Origin: Actinomycetes bacterium
Lineage (GTDB): Bacteria; Actinomycetota; Actinomycetes; Streptosporangiales; Streptosporangiaceae
Assembly: GCA_025964615.1 (NCBI GenBank)
Contig: JAOPYM010000026.1
Span: 1 to 36,348, forward strand
Direction of reading: 5' to 3'
DNA length: 36,348 nucleotides
Shown here: piece after piece, positions 13,855 through 23,665 of the stretch
Numbering within the stretch: position 1 is the first letter of the stretch
Layout of the letters: each line of letters opens with the position of its first letter
The notes under the pieces: generated by a model
Database searches by the model: none
Seen by the model: only the letters and a program-made list of their open reading frames with translations
What the model was told of the DNA's origin: nothing
Position numbers and translations under genes: made by a program

Positions 13855-15854
13855 CGTCCCGGCGGGGCCCGGGCGTCCCCCCGCCGGGCCGGCGGGGGAG
13901 TTCGCCCGGCCCGGCCCGGCGTCCTCCCGCCGCCGGCGGGCGCGGCACCTCCGCAGGGCGGACCTCGGGCTCCGGGCAGCCGGTCCCGCCCTATCCGAGG
14001 TCAGGGCAGCCCCGGCCGGTACCTCCCCGCACCCCCGGAGGGAACCCGCGAGCGCCCTCGCGGGCCACGGTCCCTGAACAGGGCGGCCCGCGCCGCCCTC
14101 CGCCCAGGCGCCCCCGCCGCCGGATGGCGATCACCCGCAGGGACCCGGTCAAGCGCCTCAACGTCGGCCTGCTGCTCATCGCGTTCGTTCTGTCCCTGTT
14201 CGCAGGCCGGCTGGTCCAGCTACAGGGCATCCAGTCGGCGGCCTATGCCCACAAGGCGCTCAAGCAGCGCCTCGACATCCTCACCCTCCCGGCCGTGCGC
14301 GGCGCGATCACCGATGCCCAGGGCTTCCCCTTCGCCATGACCGTGGAGGCCCGTGAGGTCTTCGCCGACCCGGCGATCATCGTGCCCGCCCAGCGCCCCC
14401 AGATCGCCCAGATGCTCGCCCCGATGCTCAGCATGGACCAGGCGAAGCTGCTGCAGCTGCTCGCCAAGCCGGGTCAGTTCTCCGTCCTGGCGCACAACGT
14501 CACGCCCGACCGGGCGCGGATGGTGATGGCGCTCGGCTACACCGGGATCAGCACGATCCCCGAATACCGGCGTGTCTATCCCAACGACACGCTCGCCGCG
14601 AACGTCATAGGTTTCGTGAACCACAGCGGAGCCGGCGGCGCGGGCCTGGAGAGCAGCTTGAACAAGCTGCTCGCGGGCCGCAGCGGCAAGCAGACGGTCG
14701 AGATCGGCACGAACGGCCAGCGCATCCCGATGGGCGAGGACCAGACCATCCATCCCGTTCCGGGGCGCGATGTCCGGCTCACGCTCCTGCGCGACCTGCA
14801 GTACAAGGCGCAGACCGCGATCACCACCCAGGTGGCGAAGACCGGCGCGGCGAGCGGCAGCGTCATCGTGATGGACCCGCGCACCGGACAGATCCTCGCG
14901 ATGGCCAGTGCCCCCACGTTCGATCCGAACAGTCCGGGCAACTCTCAGCAGGCCTGGCAGAACCGGGCCGTCCAGGAGACCTTCGAACCGGGCAGCACCA
15001 ACAAGGTGATCACCGCCGCGGCGGTCATGGAGCACGGCGGGGTCACCCCCTCGACCCCGTTCACGGTCCCCTACAGCATCCGCAAGTACGACCAGCCCCT
15101 GCACGACGCAGAGTTCCACAAGACGTACAAGCTCACCTTCGGCGGTGTGCTGGCACTTTCCAGCAACGTTGGCACGATGATCGCGAGCGACAGAATCACC
15201 GGGCAGCAGCTCTACCAGACGATGCGCGACTTCGGGTACGGCCAGCACAGCGGCGCCGGGCTGCCCGGCGAATCGGCCGGGCTGCTCGCCCCGCCCGGCC
15301 AGTGGTCCGGCACGCAGCGGTACACGATCGCCTACGGGCAGGGCGTCAGCGTCACAGCGCTGCAGGAGGCCAGCGTCTACGCGACCATCGCGAACAAGGG
15401 GGTCAGGGTGGCCCCCACGATCGTCGCAGGGACCACCGACGGCCACGGGAACTTCGTGCCGGCCCCCGAGCCGAAGCAGCGGCAGGTGATCAGCGCGCAG
15501 ACCGCGGAGCAGATCACCACCATGCTGGAGGGGGTCGTCAGCCCGGAGGGCACCGCACCCCAGGCGCAGATCCCCCCCTACCGCGTGGCCGGCAAGACCG
15601 GCACCGCTCAGAAGGTCAACCCGAGTTGCCACTGTTACACCGGGAATGACTACACGGCCTCGTTCGCCGGGTTCGCCCCGGCCGACGACCCGCAGCTGGT
15701 CGTCCTGGTCGTGCTGCAGAACCCCGTCAACGGCCACTATGGTGGCGTGGTGGCGGCCCCGGTCTTCCGGGACGTCATGTCCTTCGCACTTGCGGCCAGG
15801 AAGATCCCGCCGACCGGCAGCACCTCGCCGAAGATCGTCATCTACGCCAAGTGA
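13851..15854 (+). CDS. ftsI: Septal peptidoglycan transpeptidase FtsI (PBP3)
   Basis: A 667-residue class B penicillin-binding protein that cross-links septal peptidoglycan outside the membrane. An unusually long cytoplasmic tail of about 100 residues, rich in Arg, Pro and Gly, precedes the membrane helix at about 105-124 and the PBP dimer domain. The transpeptidase motifs are complete: STNK with active Ser382 and Lys385, S437-S438-N439, and K582-T583-G584. No C-terminal PASTA domain is present. The start overlaps ftsL by ATGA. There are 34 bases before murE. Confidence 0.96.
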   Translation: MTSRRGPGVPPPGRRGSSPGPARRPPAAGGRGTSAGRTSGSGQPVPPYPRSGQPRPVPPRTPGGNPRAPSRATVPEQGGPRRPPPRRPRRRMAITRRDPVKRLNVGLLLIAFVLSLFAGRLVQLQGIQSAAYAHKALKQRLDILTLPAVRGAITDAQGFPFAMTVEAREVFADPAIIVPAQRPQIAQMLAPMLSMDQAKLLQLLAKPGQFSVLAHNVTPDRARMVMALGYTGISTIPEYRRVYPNDTLAANVIGFVNHSGAGGAGLESSLNKLLAGRSGKQTVEIGTNGQRIPMGEDQTIHPVPGRDVRLTLLRDLQYKAQTAITTQVAKTGAASGSVIVMDPRTGQILAMASAPTFDPNSPGNSQQAWQNRAVQETFEPGSTNKVITAAAVMEHGGVTPSTPFTVPYSIRKYDQPLHDAEFHKTYKLTFGGVLALSSNVGTMIASDRITGQQLYQTMRDFGYGQHSGAGLPGESAGLLAPPGQWSGTQRYTIAYGQGVSVTALQEASVYATIANKGVRVAPTIVAGTTDGHGNFVPAPEPKQRQVISAQTAEQITTMLEGVVSPEGTAPQAQIPPYRVAGKTGTAQKVNPSCHCYTGNDYTASFAGFAPADDPQLVVLVVLQNPVNGHYGGVVAAPVFRDVMSFALAARKIPPTGSTSPKIVIYAK

Positions 15855-15888
15855 CCCTCTTGGGTCCGTTCCATACGAAAGAGCCACC

Positions 15889-17421
15889 ATGCGTCCGACG
15901 ACCAATCCTGCCCGGGCCCTGTCCGGGCTCGCGCGGGTGCTGGGCCTGCAGCCGCCCGAGGAGGTCATGGACGCCCTGGCCGGGGTGACGGTCGGCGGGG
16001 TGACGCACGACTCGCGAGCCGTACACCCCGGTGACCTGTACGCGGCGCTGCCCGGCAGCGTGACGCACGGCGCGGCCTACGCCGCCGAGGCCCGGGCGCG
16101 GGGCGCCACGGCGGTCCTCACCGACGCGGCCGGCGCGGCCATGATCGAGCCCGGTCTGCCGGTCCTGGTCGTGGACGCGCCGCGCACGGTATTGGGCAGG
16201 GCGGCGTCCTGGGTGTACGGGGAACCCGCCCGGGACCTCACCCTCATCGGGGTGACCGGAACCAGCGGGAAGACCACCACCGTCTACCTCCTGGAGGCAG
16301 GGCTTCGGGCGGGCGGCCTGCAGACCGGTGTGGTGGGCACCGTCGAGACGAGGATCGGCGAGACCCGGCTGCCGAGCGCGCTGACCACCCCGGAGGCCAC
16401 CGACCTGCACGCCATCTTCGCCACGATGCGCGAGCGCGGGGTCGGCGCCGTCGCGATGGAGGTCTCCAGCCACGCCCTGGATCAGGGCCGGGTCGGTGGC
16501 GCCCACTACGACGTGGCGATCTTCACGAACCTGTCCCAGGACCACCTGGACTACCACCCGACGATGCAGGACTACTTCGCGGCCAAGGCCCGCCTGTTCA
16601 CCCCGGAGTACGCCCGCCAGGGCGTGGTCAACCTCGACGACCCCTTCGGGCGGGAGCTGGTGGAGCTGGCCACGATCCCCTTGGTCACCTTCTCGGCGAA
16701 CGGAGATCCGCGGGCCGACTGGCGGGCCGAGGACGTCAGGCTCGGCGCGGACGGCAGTGTGTTCCGGGTCGTGGGACCCGGCGGTATCGAGGCCGACGCG
16801 AGCGTCCGGCTGGCCGGTCCGTTCAACGTCGCCAACGCGCTGGCCGCGATCGTGGCGCTGGTCCAGGCCGGGAGCCCGCTGCCGGTCGCGGTACGGGGCG
16901 TGGGCTCGCTGCCGGGGGTGCCCGGACGGCTCGAACGGGTCGACGAGGGCCAGGACTTCGTGACGCTGGTCGACTACTCGCACAAGCCGGGCGCGGTCGA
17001 GGCGGTCCTCTCGGCCCTGCGACCGGTCACCGAGGGACGCCTGATCATCGTGCTCGGCTGCGGCGGCGACCGGGACCGGGCCAAGCGCCCGTTGATGGGC
17101 GAGGCCGCCGCGCGCCTTTCCGACATGGCAGTATTCACCAACGACAACCCAAGGTCGGAGGACCCGCTGGCAATCCTCGCGGCCATGGTCGAGGGCGTTT
17201 TGAAATTGCCACAGGCCGAACGCGCGCACGTCGTCGTGGAGCCGGATCGGGCCGCCGCGATCGAACTCGCGCTCGGCCGCGCGGGCCGCGGCGACGTGGT
17301 CGTCGTCGCCGGCAAGGGGCACGAGCAGGGCCAGTACGTCGCCGGTGAGGTTCTCCCGTTCGACGACCGTGAGGTCGTACGGGCCGTACTGCGTGGCCGA
17401 GGAGACAGGGAACGACTGTGA
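15889..17421 (+). CDS. murE: UDP-MurNAc-tripeptide synthetase MurE (meso-DAP adding)
   Basis: A 510-residue Mur ligase that adds the third stem residue to UDP-MurNAc-L-Ala-D-Glu with ATP. The P-loop is GTSGKTTT (Lys128), the Mg-binding segment is AMEVSSHAL, and the carbamylated-Lys region and C-terminal domain follow. DNPR at residues 419-422 is the signature of enzymes that add meso-diaminopimelate, so the wall is probably mDAP type. The frame is open from 15646. I chose the ATG at 15889 on homology and the GAAAGAG site before it. It overlaps murF by GTGA. Confidence 0.96.
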   Translation: MRPTTNPARALSGLARVLGLQPPEEVMDALAGVTVGGVTHDSRAVHPGDLYAALPGSVTHGAAYAAEARARGATAVLTDAAGAAMIEPGLPVLVVDAPRTVLGRAASWVYGEPARDLTLIGVTGTSGKTTTVYLLEAGLRAGGLQTGVVGTVETRIGETRLPSALTTPEATDLHAIFATMRERGVGAVAMEVSSHALDQGRVGGAHYDVAIFTNLSQDHLDYHPTMQDYFAAKARLFTPEYARQGVVNLDDPFGRELVELATIPLVTFSANGDPRADWRAEDVRLGADGSVFRVVGPGGIEADASVRLAGPFNVANALAAIVALVQAGSPLPVAVRGVGSLPGVPGRLERVDEGQDFVTLVDYSHKPGAVEAVLSALRPVTEGRLIIVLGCGGDRDRAKRPLMGEAAARLSDMAVFTNDNPRSEDPLAILAAMVEGVLKLPQAERAHVVVEPDRAAAIELALGRAGRGDVVVVAGKGHEQGQYVAGEVLPFDDREVVRAVLRGRGDRERL

Positions 17422-18800
17422 TCTCACTCTCATTGGGAGCGGTCGCCCAGCTCACCGGAGGCACGCTCGCCGGCGCGGATCCGGAGACGGTCGTCACCGG
17501 GCCCGTGCTGATGGACTCCAGGTCCGTCGTACCGGGCACGCTGTTCGTGGCGGTGCCAGGCGAGCGGGTGGACGGCCACGATTTCGCGGCCGAGGCCGTG
17601 CGCTCGGGGGCCGTGGCGGTCCTCGCCCAGCGCCCGGTGGACGCCCCGGCGATCATCGTCGATGACGTCGTACGGGCACTCGGGGCGCTGGCCAGGGGGG
17701 TCGTGGACCGGCTGCCGCAGACCACGGTGATCGGTGTCACCGGCTCCTCGGGCAAGACCTCCACCAAGGATCTCATCGCCCAGGTGCTCGAGCGGCTCGG
17801 GCCGACGATCGCGCCGGTCGGCTCGCTGAACAACGAGATCGGCCACCCGATGACCGTGCTGCGCGCCGACGAGGACACCCGCTTCCTGGTCCTGGAGAAG
17901 AGCGCCCGGGGTCTCGGCCACATCGGTTACCTGACCAGGATCGCGCCGCCGAAGATCGGCGTAGTCCTCAACGTCGGCAGCGCGCACATCGGCGAGTTCG
18001 GCAGCCGCGAGGTGGTCGCCAAGGCCAAGGGCGAACTCGTCGAGGCGCTCCCAGCCACAGGTACCGCGATCCTGAACGCCGACGACCCGATGGTGCGCGC
18101 GATGGCCGCCCGTACCGCCGCGAAGATCATCACCTACGGCCGGGTGCCCGACGCGCTCATCCGGGCCACCGACGAATGGCTGGACGACCAGGGCCGGGCC
18201 ACGTTCACCCTGGTCACACCGGAGGGCACGCTGCCGGTGTCCCTGCGGCTGTACGGCTCGCACGCCGTCAGCAACGCGCTGGCCGCAGCCGCGGTCGCCT
18301 ACGAGACGGGCATGGGCCTGCAGGAGATCGCCGAAGCGCTGTCGGCCGCGGTAACCGTCAGCCGGTGGCGGATGGAGGTCACCGAGCGGGCCGACGGCGT
18401 GACCGTCGTCAACGACGCCTACAACGCCAACCCGGAGTCGATGCGGGCCGCCGTGGACGCCCTCACGCACATGGCCAGGGGCCGCCGGTCGTATGCGGTT
18501 CTGGGGGGAATGGCGGAGCTCGGTTCGTCCGCTGTGGCGGAACACGAGAAGATCGGGCAACATGTCGCGCGCAGCGGAGTCACCGGGCTCATCGCGGTGG
18601 GCGCCATGGCGGCGCCGATACTCGATGGCGCGCGGCAGGTCGGGTCATGGACGGGAGAGTGCGTACAGGTGGATGACGTCGGTGGCGCGGTGGCGGCACT
18701 GGGCGAACGGCTCCGGGCGAAGGACGTCGTGCTGGTGAAGGGCTCCCGCGTCGCCGGGCTGGAACGCGTCGCCCAGGCGCTTTTGGAGGGCGGTCGGTGA
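17418..18800 (+). CDS. murF: UDP-MurNAc-tripeptide:D-Ala-D-Ala ligase MurF
   Basis: A 460-residue Mur ligase that adds D-Ala-D-Ala to complete the pentapeptide. The P-loop is [11 protein letters not shown] (Lys113). The N-terminal MurF domain ([22 protein letters not shown]), [11 protein letters not shown] and the VKGSR near the end are all typical. One oddity: the usual LEMGARGxGH segment reads [10 protein letters not shown], with Glu160 kept but Lys161 in place of Met. A single base change (ATG to AAG) would explain it. The start is GTG, overlapping the murE stop; the end overlaps mraY by GTGA. Confidence 0.96.
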   Translation: MISLSLGAVAQLTGGTLAGADPETVVTGPVLMDSRSVVPGTLFVAVPGERVDGHDFAAEAVRSGAVAVLAQRPVDAPAIIVDDVVRALGALARGVVDRLPQTTVIGVTGSSGKTSTKDLIAQVLERLGPTIAPVGSLNNEIGHPMTVLRADEDTRFLVLEKSARGLGHIGYLTRIAPPKIGVVLNVGSAHIGEFGSREVVAKAKGELVEALPATGTAILNADDPMVRAMAARTAAKIITYGRVPDALIRATDEWLDDQGRATFTLVTPEGTLPVSLRLYGSHAVSNALAAAAVAYETGMGLQEIAEALSAAVTVSRWRMEVTERADGVTVVNDAYNANPESMRAAVDALTHMARGRRSYAVLGGMAELGSSAVAEHEKIGQHVARSGVTGLIAVGAMAAPILDGARQVGSWTGECVQVDDVGGAVAALGERLRAKDVVLVKGSRVAGLERVAQALLEGGR

Positions 18801-19855
18801 AGAGCATCCTCGTCGCCTCCGCCCTTGCCCTGATCATCGGGCTCGTCGGCACCCCCCTGTGGATCCGCCTGGTCGTACGACTCGGTTACGGCCAGATGAT
18901 CCGTGAGGACGGCGTTCAGACCCACCTCAAGAAGCGCGGCACCCCCACGATGGGCGGCACGGTGCTCGTCGTCGCCGCGCTGCTCGGCTACGGCGCCGCG
19001 CACCTGGTCACCGCTACGCCCCCGACCGTGTCGGGCGCCCTGGTGCTGTTCCTGATGACCGGTCTGGGCGTGGTCGGCTTCGTCGACGACTACATCAAGG
19101 TCTTCCGGCAGCGCAGCCTCGGCCTGCGCAGCAGCGCCAAGGCGATCGGCATCGTGATCATCGGTGTCATCTTCGCCGTCGGCTGCCTGCACTTCCCCAA
19201 CAGCCTCCAGGTCACCCCCGCCTCCCCGCACCTGTCGTTCCTGCGTGACTTCGGCCCGTCCATCGGGCCGTACCTCTTCGTGCTCTGGGCGCTGGTCCTC
19301 ATCCAGGCGACCTCCAACGGCGTCAACCTCACCGACGGCCTCGACGGGCTGGCCAGCGGCGCGGCCGGCATGGTGCTCGCCGCATACGTGATCATCGGTA
19401 ACTGGCAGTTCCGGCAGAGCTGCGCGTCCGCCCTCGGGCCGCACTGCTACGACGTGCGGGATCCGCTCGACCTCGCGATCGTCGCGGCCGCCGTGCTCGG
19501 CGCCTGCTTCGGCTTCCTGTGGTGGAACGCCCCGCCCGCCAAGATCTTCATGGGCGACACCGGCTCGCTCGCCCTGGGCGGCGCGCTGGTCGGCCTGGCG
19601 ATCACCACCCGGACCCAGTTCCTGATGGCGATCCTCGCCGGGCTCATCGTGCTCATCACGATGTCAGTGATCATTCAGGTGGGTGGGTTCAAGCTGACCG
19701 GCAAACGGGTGTTCAAGATGGCGCCGCTGCAGCACCACTTCGAGCTGTCCGGCTGGGCCGAGACCACCATCGTGGTGCGATTCTGGCTGACGCAGGGCCT
19801 GTTCGTGGCCATCGGCCTGGGCCTGTTCTACCTGGAATGGACGCCGAAGGGTTGA
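18797..19855 (+). CDS. mraY: Phospho-MurNAc-pentapeptide transferase MraY
   Basis: A 352-residue polytopic enzyme with about ten membrane segments. It joins phospho-MurNAc-pentapeptide to undecaprenyl phosphate to form lipid I. Family motifs are present: [10 protein letters not shown] near the N-terminus, FVDDYIKVF with the Asp pair, [22 protein letters not shown] and the PLQHHFE histidine motif. The start is GTG, overlapping the murF stop. It ends seven bases before the first murD start, in a short duplicated GTTGATCAAG segment. Confidence 0.97.
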   Translation: MKSILVASALALIIGLVGTPLWIRLVVRLGYGQMIREDGVQTHLKKRGTPTMGGTVLVVAALLGYGAAHLVTATPPTVSGALVLFLMTGLGVVGFVDDYIKVFRQRSLGLRSSAKAIGIVIIGVIFAVGCLHFPNSLQVTPASPHLSFLRDFGPSIGPYLFVLWALVLIQATSNGVNLTDGLDGLASGAAGMVLAAYVIIGNWQFRQSCASALGPHCYDVRDPLDLAIVAAAVLGACFGFLWWNAPPAKIFMGDTGSLALGGALVGLAITTRTQFLMAILAGLIVLITMSVIIQVGGFKLTGKRVFKMAPLQHHFELSGWAETTIVVRFWLTQGLFVAIGLGLFYLEWTPKG

Positions 19856-19871
19856 TCAAGCGTTGATCAAG
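19851..19871 (+). repeat. Duplicated GTTGATCAAG at the mraY-murD junction
   Basis: GTTGATCAAG occurs at 19851-19860 and again at 19862-19871. Each copy contains the palindrome TTGATCAA. The first copy supplies the mraY stop codon and the second supplies a murD TTG start. Confidence 0.85.
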
Positions 19872-21263
19872 GGGTTGAGTACCGATCTCAGCGGCCGCAA
19901 CATCTGCGTGGCCGGGCTCGGGGTGTCCGGGCGGGCGGCGGCGCGGGTGCTCGCCGAACGCGGCGCCGATGTCCTGCTGGTGGACGCCCGCGACGACCCC
20001 GAACAGCGCGAACGGGCGCGGCAGCTGACCGCACGCGGGGTCTCGGTACGGCTCGGGGACGGCGAGACCCTGCCACCTGGCACCGAACTGGTCGTGACCT
20101 CACCGGGCTGGCGGCCGGACGCGCCGCTGCTCGCCGAGGCGGCCCGGCGGGGGATCGAGATCATCGGCGAGGTCGAGCTTGCCTGGCGGCTGCGCGGACC
20201 GGACGCGGCCCCGTGGCTGGCGTTCACCGGCACCAACGGCAAGACGACCGCGGTCCGCATGCTGACCTGCATCCTCACCGCGGCCGGGTACGACACCGTG
20301 GCGGTCGGCAATGTCGGTACCCCGATCGTGGAGGCCGTCCTGGAGGATCACGACGTGCTCGCGGTGGAGCTGTCCAGCTACCAGCTGCACTGGTCCAGTA
20401 CGCTCGCCCCGCAGGCCGCCGCGATCCTCAACATCGCACCGGACCACATCGACTGGCACGGCTCGCTCGAGGCGTACGCGGCGGACAAGGGCCGGATCTT
20501 CGGACCCGGCACCGTGGCCGTCGTCAACGCCGACGATCCGCTGACGGTCGCGCTGGCGGCCGGCGCGGATCGGCGGATCGGCTTCACGCTCGGCTCGCCG
20601 GCCCCCGGGGAACTGGGCGTGGTCGAGGACCTGCTCATCGACCGGGCCTTCACCGCCGACCCGCTCCGCGAGGCCGAGGAGCTCGCCGGGCTCGGCGACG
20701 TCCACCCGTTCGCCCCGCACAACATCGCCAACGCCCTGGCCGCCGCGGCCCTGGCGCGCGCCTTCGGGGTGCCGTCCGAGGCCGTACGGGAGGGTCTGCG
20801 GGCGTTCCGTCCCGATCCGCACCGCATCACGCACGTCGCCACCCTCGGCGAGGTGGTCTACGTCGACGACTCCAAGGCGACCAACCCGCACGCCGCAGGG
20901 GCCTCGCTGGCCGCCTTCAAGACGGTGGTGTGGATCGCGGGCGGGCTGCTCAAGGGCGCCGATATCGACGAGCTGGTAAGGACCTGCGGCCCGAGGCTGC
21001 GCGGCGCCGTGCTCATCGGCACCGACCGGGCCCAGATCGCGGCGGCACTCGCGCGACACGCACCGAATGTCCCGGTGGTCGAGGTGGCCGACACCGACAC
21101 TGGGGCGATGGACCGTGTCGTGATCGAATCCGCCCGCCTGGCCCAGCCCGGCGACACCGTGCTGCTCGCCCCCGCAGGGGCCTCGATGGACATGTTCGCC
21201 AACTACGGTGCCCGCGGCGACGCCTTCGCCGCGGCGGTACGGCGGATGGCCGAGACGAGCTAG
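19863..21263 (+). CDS. murD: UDP-MurNAc-L-alanine:D-glutamate ligase MurD
   Basis: A 466-residue Mur ligase that adds D-glutamate. The dinucleotide-type opening is VAGLGVSGRAAA, the P-loop is FTGTNGKTTA (Lys127), the Mg segment is AVELSSYQL, and DDSKATNPHA and LLAPAGASMDMFANYG are family motifs. No ATG or GTG lies at the expected start. TTG at 19863 or TTG at 19875 are the candidates. The first sits in the second copy of a GTTGATCAAG duplication; the second has AAGGGG directly against it. The start is therefore uncertain by four codons. Confidence 0.95.
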   Translation: MIKGLSTDLSGRNICVAGLGVSGRAAARVLAERGADVLLVDARDDPEQRERARQLTARGVSVRLGDGETLPPGTELVVTSPGWRPDAPLLAEAARRGIEIIGEVELAWRLRGPDAAPWLAFTGTNGKTTAVRMLTCILTAAGYDTVAVGNVGTPIVEAVLEDHDVLAVELSSYQLHWSSTLAPQAAAILNIAPDHIDWHGSLEAYAADKGRIFGPGTVAVVNADDPLTVALAAGADRRIGFTLGSPAPGELGVVEDLLIDRAFTADPLREAEELAGLGDVHPFAPHNIANALAAAALARAFGVPSEAVREGLRAFRPDPHRITHVATLGEVVYVDDSKATNPHAAGASLAAFKTVVWIAGGLLKGADIDELVRTCGPRLRGAVLIGTDRAQIAAALARHAPNVPVVEVADTDTGAMDRVVIESARLAQPGDTVLLAPAGASMDMFANYGARGDAFAAAVRRMAETS

Positions 21264-21272
21264 GGGCCTCCC

Positions 21273-22535
21273 GTGACCACCGTGGACGTTCCCGTCGAAG
21301 AGGCCGGCGAGCGACCGGGCCTCCGTGCCCAGGTGGCCGCCCTGGTGGGGCTGCTCGACCGGCCGCTGACCTCGTACTACCTGGTGCTCGGCTGCTCGAT
21401 GCTGCTGCTCGCGCTGGGCCTGACAATGGTGCTGTCGGCATCCAGCGTCTCCCAGATCACCAAGACCGGCTCCCCGTACACCCTGCTGGAAAAGCAGGCG
21501 CTGTGGGTCGGGATCGGGCTGCCGATGATGTGGGTCGCGGCGACCCTGCCGCCCCGGGCGTTCCGGACGCTGTCCTACCCGCTGCTGCTGCTCTCGGTAC
21601 TCGCCCTGGTCCTGGTACTGGTGCCAGGCCTTGGCGCCAGCGCCGGCGTCGCGACCCGGTGGATCAGCTTCGGCTCGTTCCAGCTGCAGCCGTCCGAGCC
21701 CGCCAAGCTCAGCCTGGTGCTGTGGGGCGCCGACCTGCTGGCCCGCAAGGAGAAACTGCGTCAGCTCACCGAGTGGCGGCAGTTGCTCATCCCGCTCCTG
21801 CCGGGGGCGGGGCTGCTCGTCCTGCTCGTCATGCTCGGCGACGACCTCGGCACCACCCTGGTACTCCTCACGATCTTCCTGGCGCTGTTCTGGGTGGTGG
21901 GCGCGCCCGGCAGGCTGTTCCTCGGTATCGCGGGCCTGATCGGCGTGCTCGTCGCCATCCTCATCGTCGTCGAGCCGTACCGGATGCAGCGTCTCACCGG
22001 CTTCCTCGACCCGTCCGGGGACCCGCTGAAGGCGAACTACCAGGGCACCCAGGGCCTGTACGCGGTGGCCTCGGGCGGCTGGTTCGGCGCCGGTCTGGGG
22101 GAGGGCAAGGCACAGTGGGGCTTTCTGCCTCATGCCGACACCGACTTCGTTTTTGCGATCATCGGTGAGGAACTGGGCTTGATCGGTACTCTCCTCGTGC
22201 TGGGACTGTTCGGGCTGCTCGCCTACGCGGGTCTCCGGATCGCCCGGCGGGTCAAGGACCCGTTCATGCGCCTGGCCGCGGCCGGTACCACCGCCTGGGT
22301 GGTCGTCCAGGCGGTGGTGAACATCGGTGCGGTGATCGGGGTGCTCCCGATCACCGGGATTCCGCTGCCGCTGGTCTCCTACGGGGGCTCGGCGCTGATC
22401 CCGACCTTGATCGCGCTGGGCATGATGCTGTCGTTCGCGAAACGTGAGCCGGGAGCGCGCCAGGCACTGGCCGCCCGTGGTCCCGGACCGGTCAGCCGGG
22501 CCCTAAGCTGGCTGGGCCTGGCAAAGTCACCTTGA
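21273..22535 (+). CDS. ftsW: Septal peptidoglycan glycosyltransferase FtsW
   Basis: A 420-residue SEDS-family polymerase of lipid II with about ten membrane segments. It partners FtsI. The catalytic loop reads PHADTDFVFAIIGEELG, with Asp291 at the position of the essential Asp of E. coli FtsW. The GxG-rich loop (YQGTQGLYAVASGG) and the PLPLVSYGGSALI motif near the end are also present. The start is GTG at 21273, nine bases after the murD stop, with AGGGG before it. An N-terminal cytoplasmic segment of about 30 residues precedes the first helix. Confidence 0.96.
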   Translation: MTTVDVPVEEAGERPGLRAQVAALVGLLDRPLTSYYLVLGCSMLLLALGLTMVLSASSVSQITKTGSPYTLLEKQALWVGIGLPMMWVAATLPPRAFRTLSYPLLLLSVLALVLVLVPGLGASAGVATRWISFGSFQLQPSEPAKLSLVLWGADLLARKEKLRQLTEWRQLLIPLLPGAGLLVLLVMLGDDLGTTLVLLTIFLALFWVVGAPGRLFLGIAGLIGVLVAILIVVEPYRMQRLTGFLDPSGDPLKANYQGTQGLYAVASGGWFGAGLGEGKAQWGFLPHADTDFVFAIIGEELGLIGTLLVLGLFGLLAYAGLRIARRVKDPFMRLAAAGTTAWVVVQAVVNIGAVIGVLPITGIPLPLVSYGGSALIPTLIALGMMLSFAKREPGARQALAARGPGPVSRALSWLGLAKSP

Positions 22536-22564
22536 GAAGAGCTCGTTGAAAGAGGTACCGGCCC

Positions 22565-23665
22565 ATGAGGGTTGTCCTGGCCGGCGGTGGCACCGCCGGA
22601 CACATCGAACCCGCCCTCGCCCTCGCGGACGCGCTGCGCCGGGCCTATCCGGCCACCGAGGTGACCTGCCTGGGCACCGAACGAGGTCTGGAGACCCGCC
22701 TTGTCCCGGCCCGTGGCTACGAGCTCGCGCTGATACCGGCCGTGCCGCTGCCCCGCACGCTGACACCCCAGCTGCTGGCCGTACCAGGGCGGCTGCGAGG
22801 CGCCATCAACGCGGCCGCGGCGGTACTGGACAAGGTGCACGCCGAGGTCCTTGTCGGCTTCGGCGGGTACGTGGCCACGCCGGCCTACCTGGCGGCACGT
22901 AAGCGCAAGGTCCCGATCGTCGTGCATGAGGCGAACCCGCGTCCCGGCCTCGCCAACCGGCTGGGCTCCCGCTTCACCGAGCACGTCTTCGTCTCGCACC
23001 CCGACACCCCGCTGCCGCACGCCAGGTTCGTCGGCATTCCGCTGCGCCAGGAGATCTCCACGCTCGACCGGCTCGCGGTGGGCGACAAGGCGCGGTCCTA
23101 CTTCGGCCTGCTGCCGGACCTGCCGACGCTGCTGGTCTTCGGCGGTTCGCAGGGCGCGCGGTCCCTCAACCGGGCCGCCGTGGCGGCCGCCCCGGCGTTC
23201 CGCGCCGCGGGAGTCCAGGTGCTGCACATCGTCGGCCCGAAGAACACCGAGGAGCCCGACCCCGTCGTCGGCGGCCCACAGTACGTGACCATCCCGTACT
23301 GCGACCGGATGGATCTCGCCTACGCGGCCGCCGACGTCGCGATGTGCCGGGCCGGTGCGATGACCTGCGCCGAGCTGGCCGCAGTCGGGCTGCCCGCCGT
23401 GTACGTGCCGCTGCCCATCGGCAACGGTGAGCAGCGGCTGAACGCCGAGCCCATCGTGGCCGGCGGCGGCGGGCTCCTGGTCGACGACGCCGAGCTCAGC
23501 CCCGGCTGGATCGCCGCCAACCTGGTACCGATCCTGTCCGACGCCAACCGGGTCGCGCTGATGTCCGAGGCCGCGGCCCGGCTCGGCCGGCGCGACGCGG
23601 ACGCCACCCTGGCCCGTCTGGTCTTCGACGTGGTCAACGCGGCCCGTACGCAAGGACATGCATGA
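22565..23665 (+). CDS. murG: Lipid II synthase MurG
   Basis: A 366-residue GT28 glycosyltransferase that transfers GlcNAc from UDP-GlcNAc to lipid I at the inner membrane face. It shows the N-terminal loop [18 protein letters not shown], the second Gly-rich loop [34 protein letters not shown], and the UDP-GlcNAc motif [19 protein letters not shown]. The ATG follows GAAAGAGG. The end overlaps murC by ATGA. Confidence 0.97.
   Translation: MRVVLAGGGTAGHIEPALALADALRRAYPATEVTCLGTERGLETRLVPARGYELALIPAVPLPRTLTPQLLAVPGRLRGAINAAAAVLDKVHAEVLVGFGGYVATPAYLAARKRKVPIVVHEANPRPGLANRLGSRFTEHVFVSHPDTPLPHARFVGIPLRQEISTLDRLAVGDKARSYFGLLPDLPTLLVFGGSQGARSLNRAAVAAAPAFRAAGVQVLHIVGPKNTEEPDPVVGGPQYVTIPYCDRMDLAYAAADVAMCRAGAMTCAELAAVGLPAVYVPLPIGNGEQRLNAEPIVAGGGGLLVDDAELSPGWIAANLVPILSDANRVALMSEAAARLGRRDADATLARLVFDVVNAARTQGHA

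Noticed and set aside
20100-22168. Very long frames on both strands across murD and ftsW (677 and 651 codons)
   Set aside because: Arg/Gly/Pro-rich translations with no domain, opposite or out of phase with murD and ftsW.
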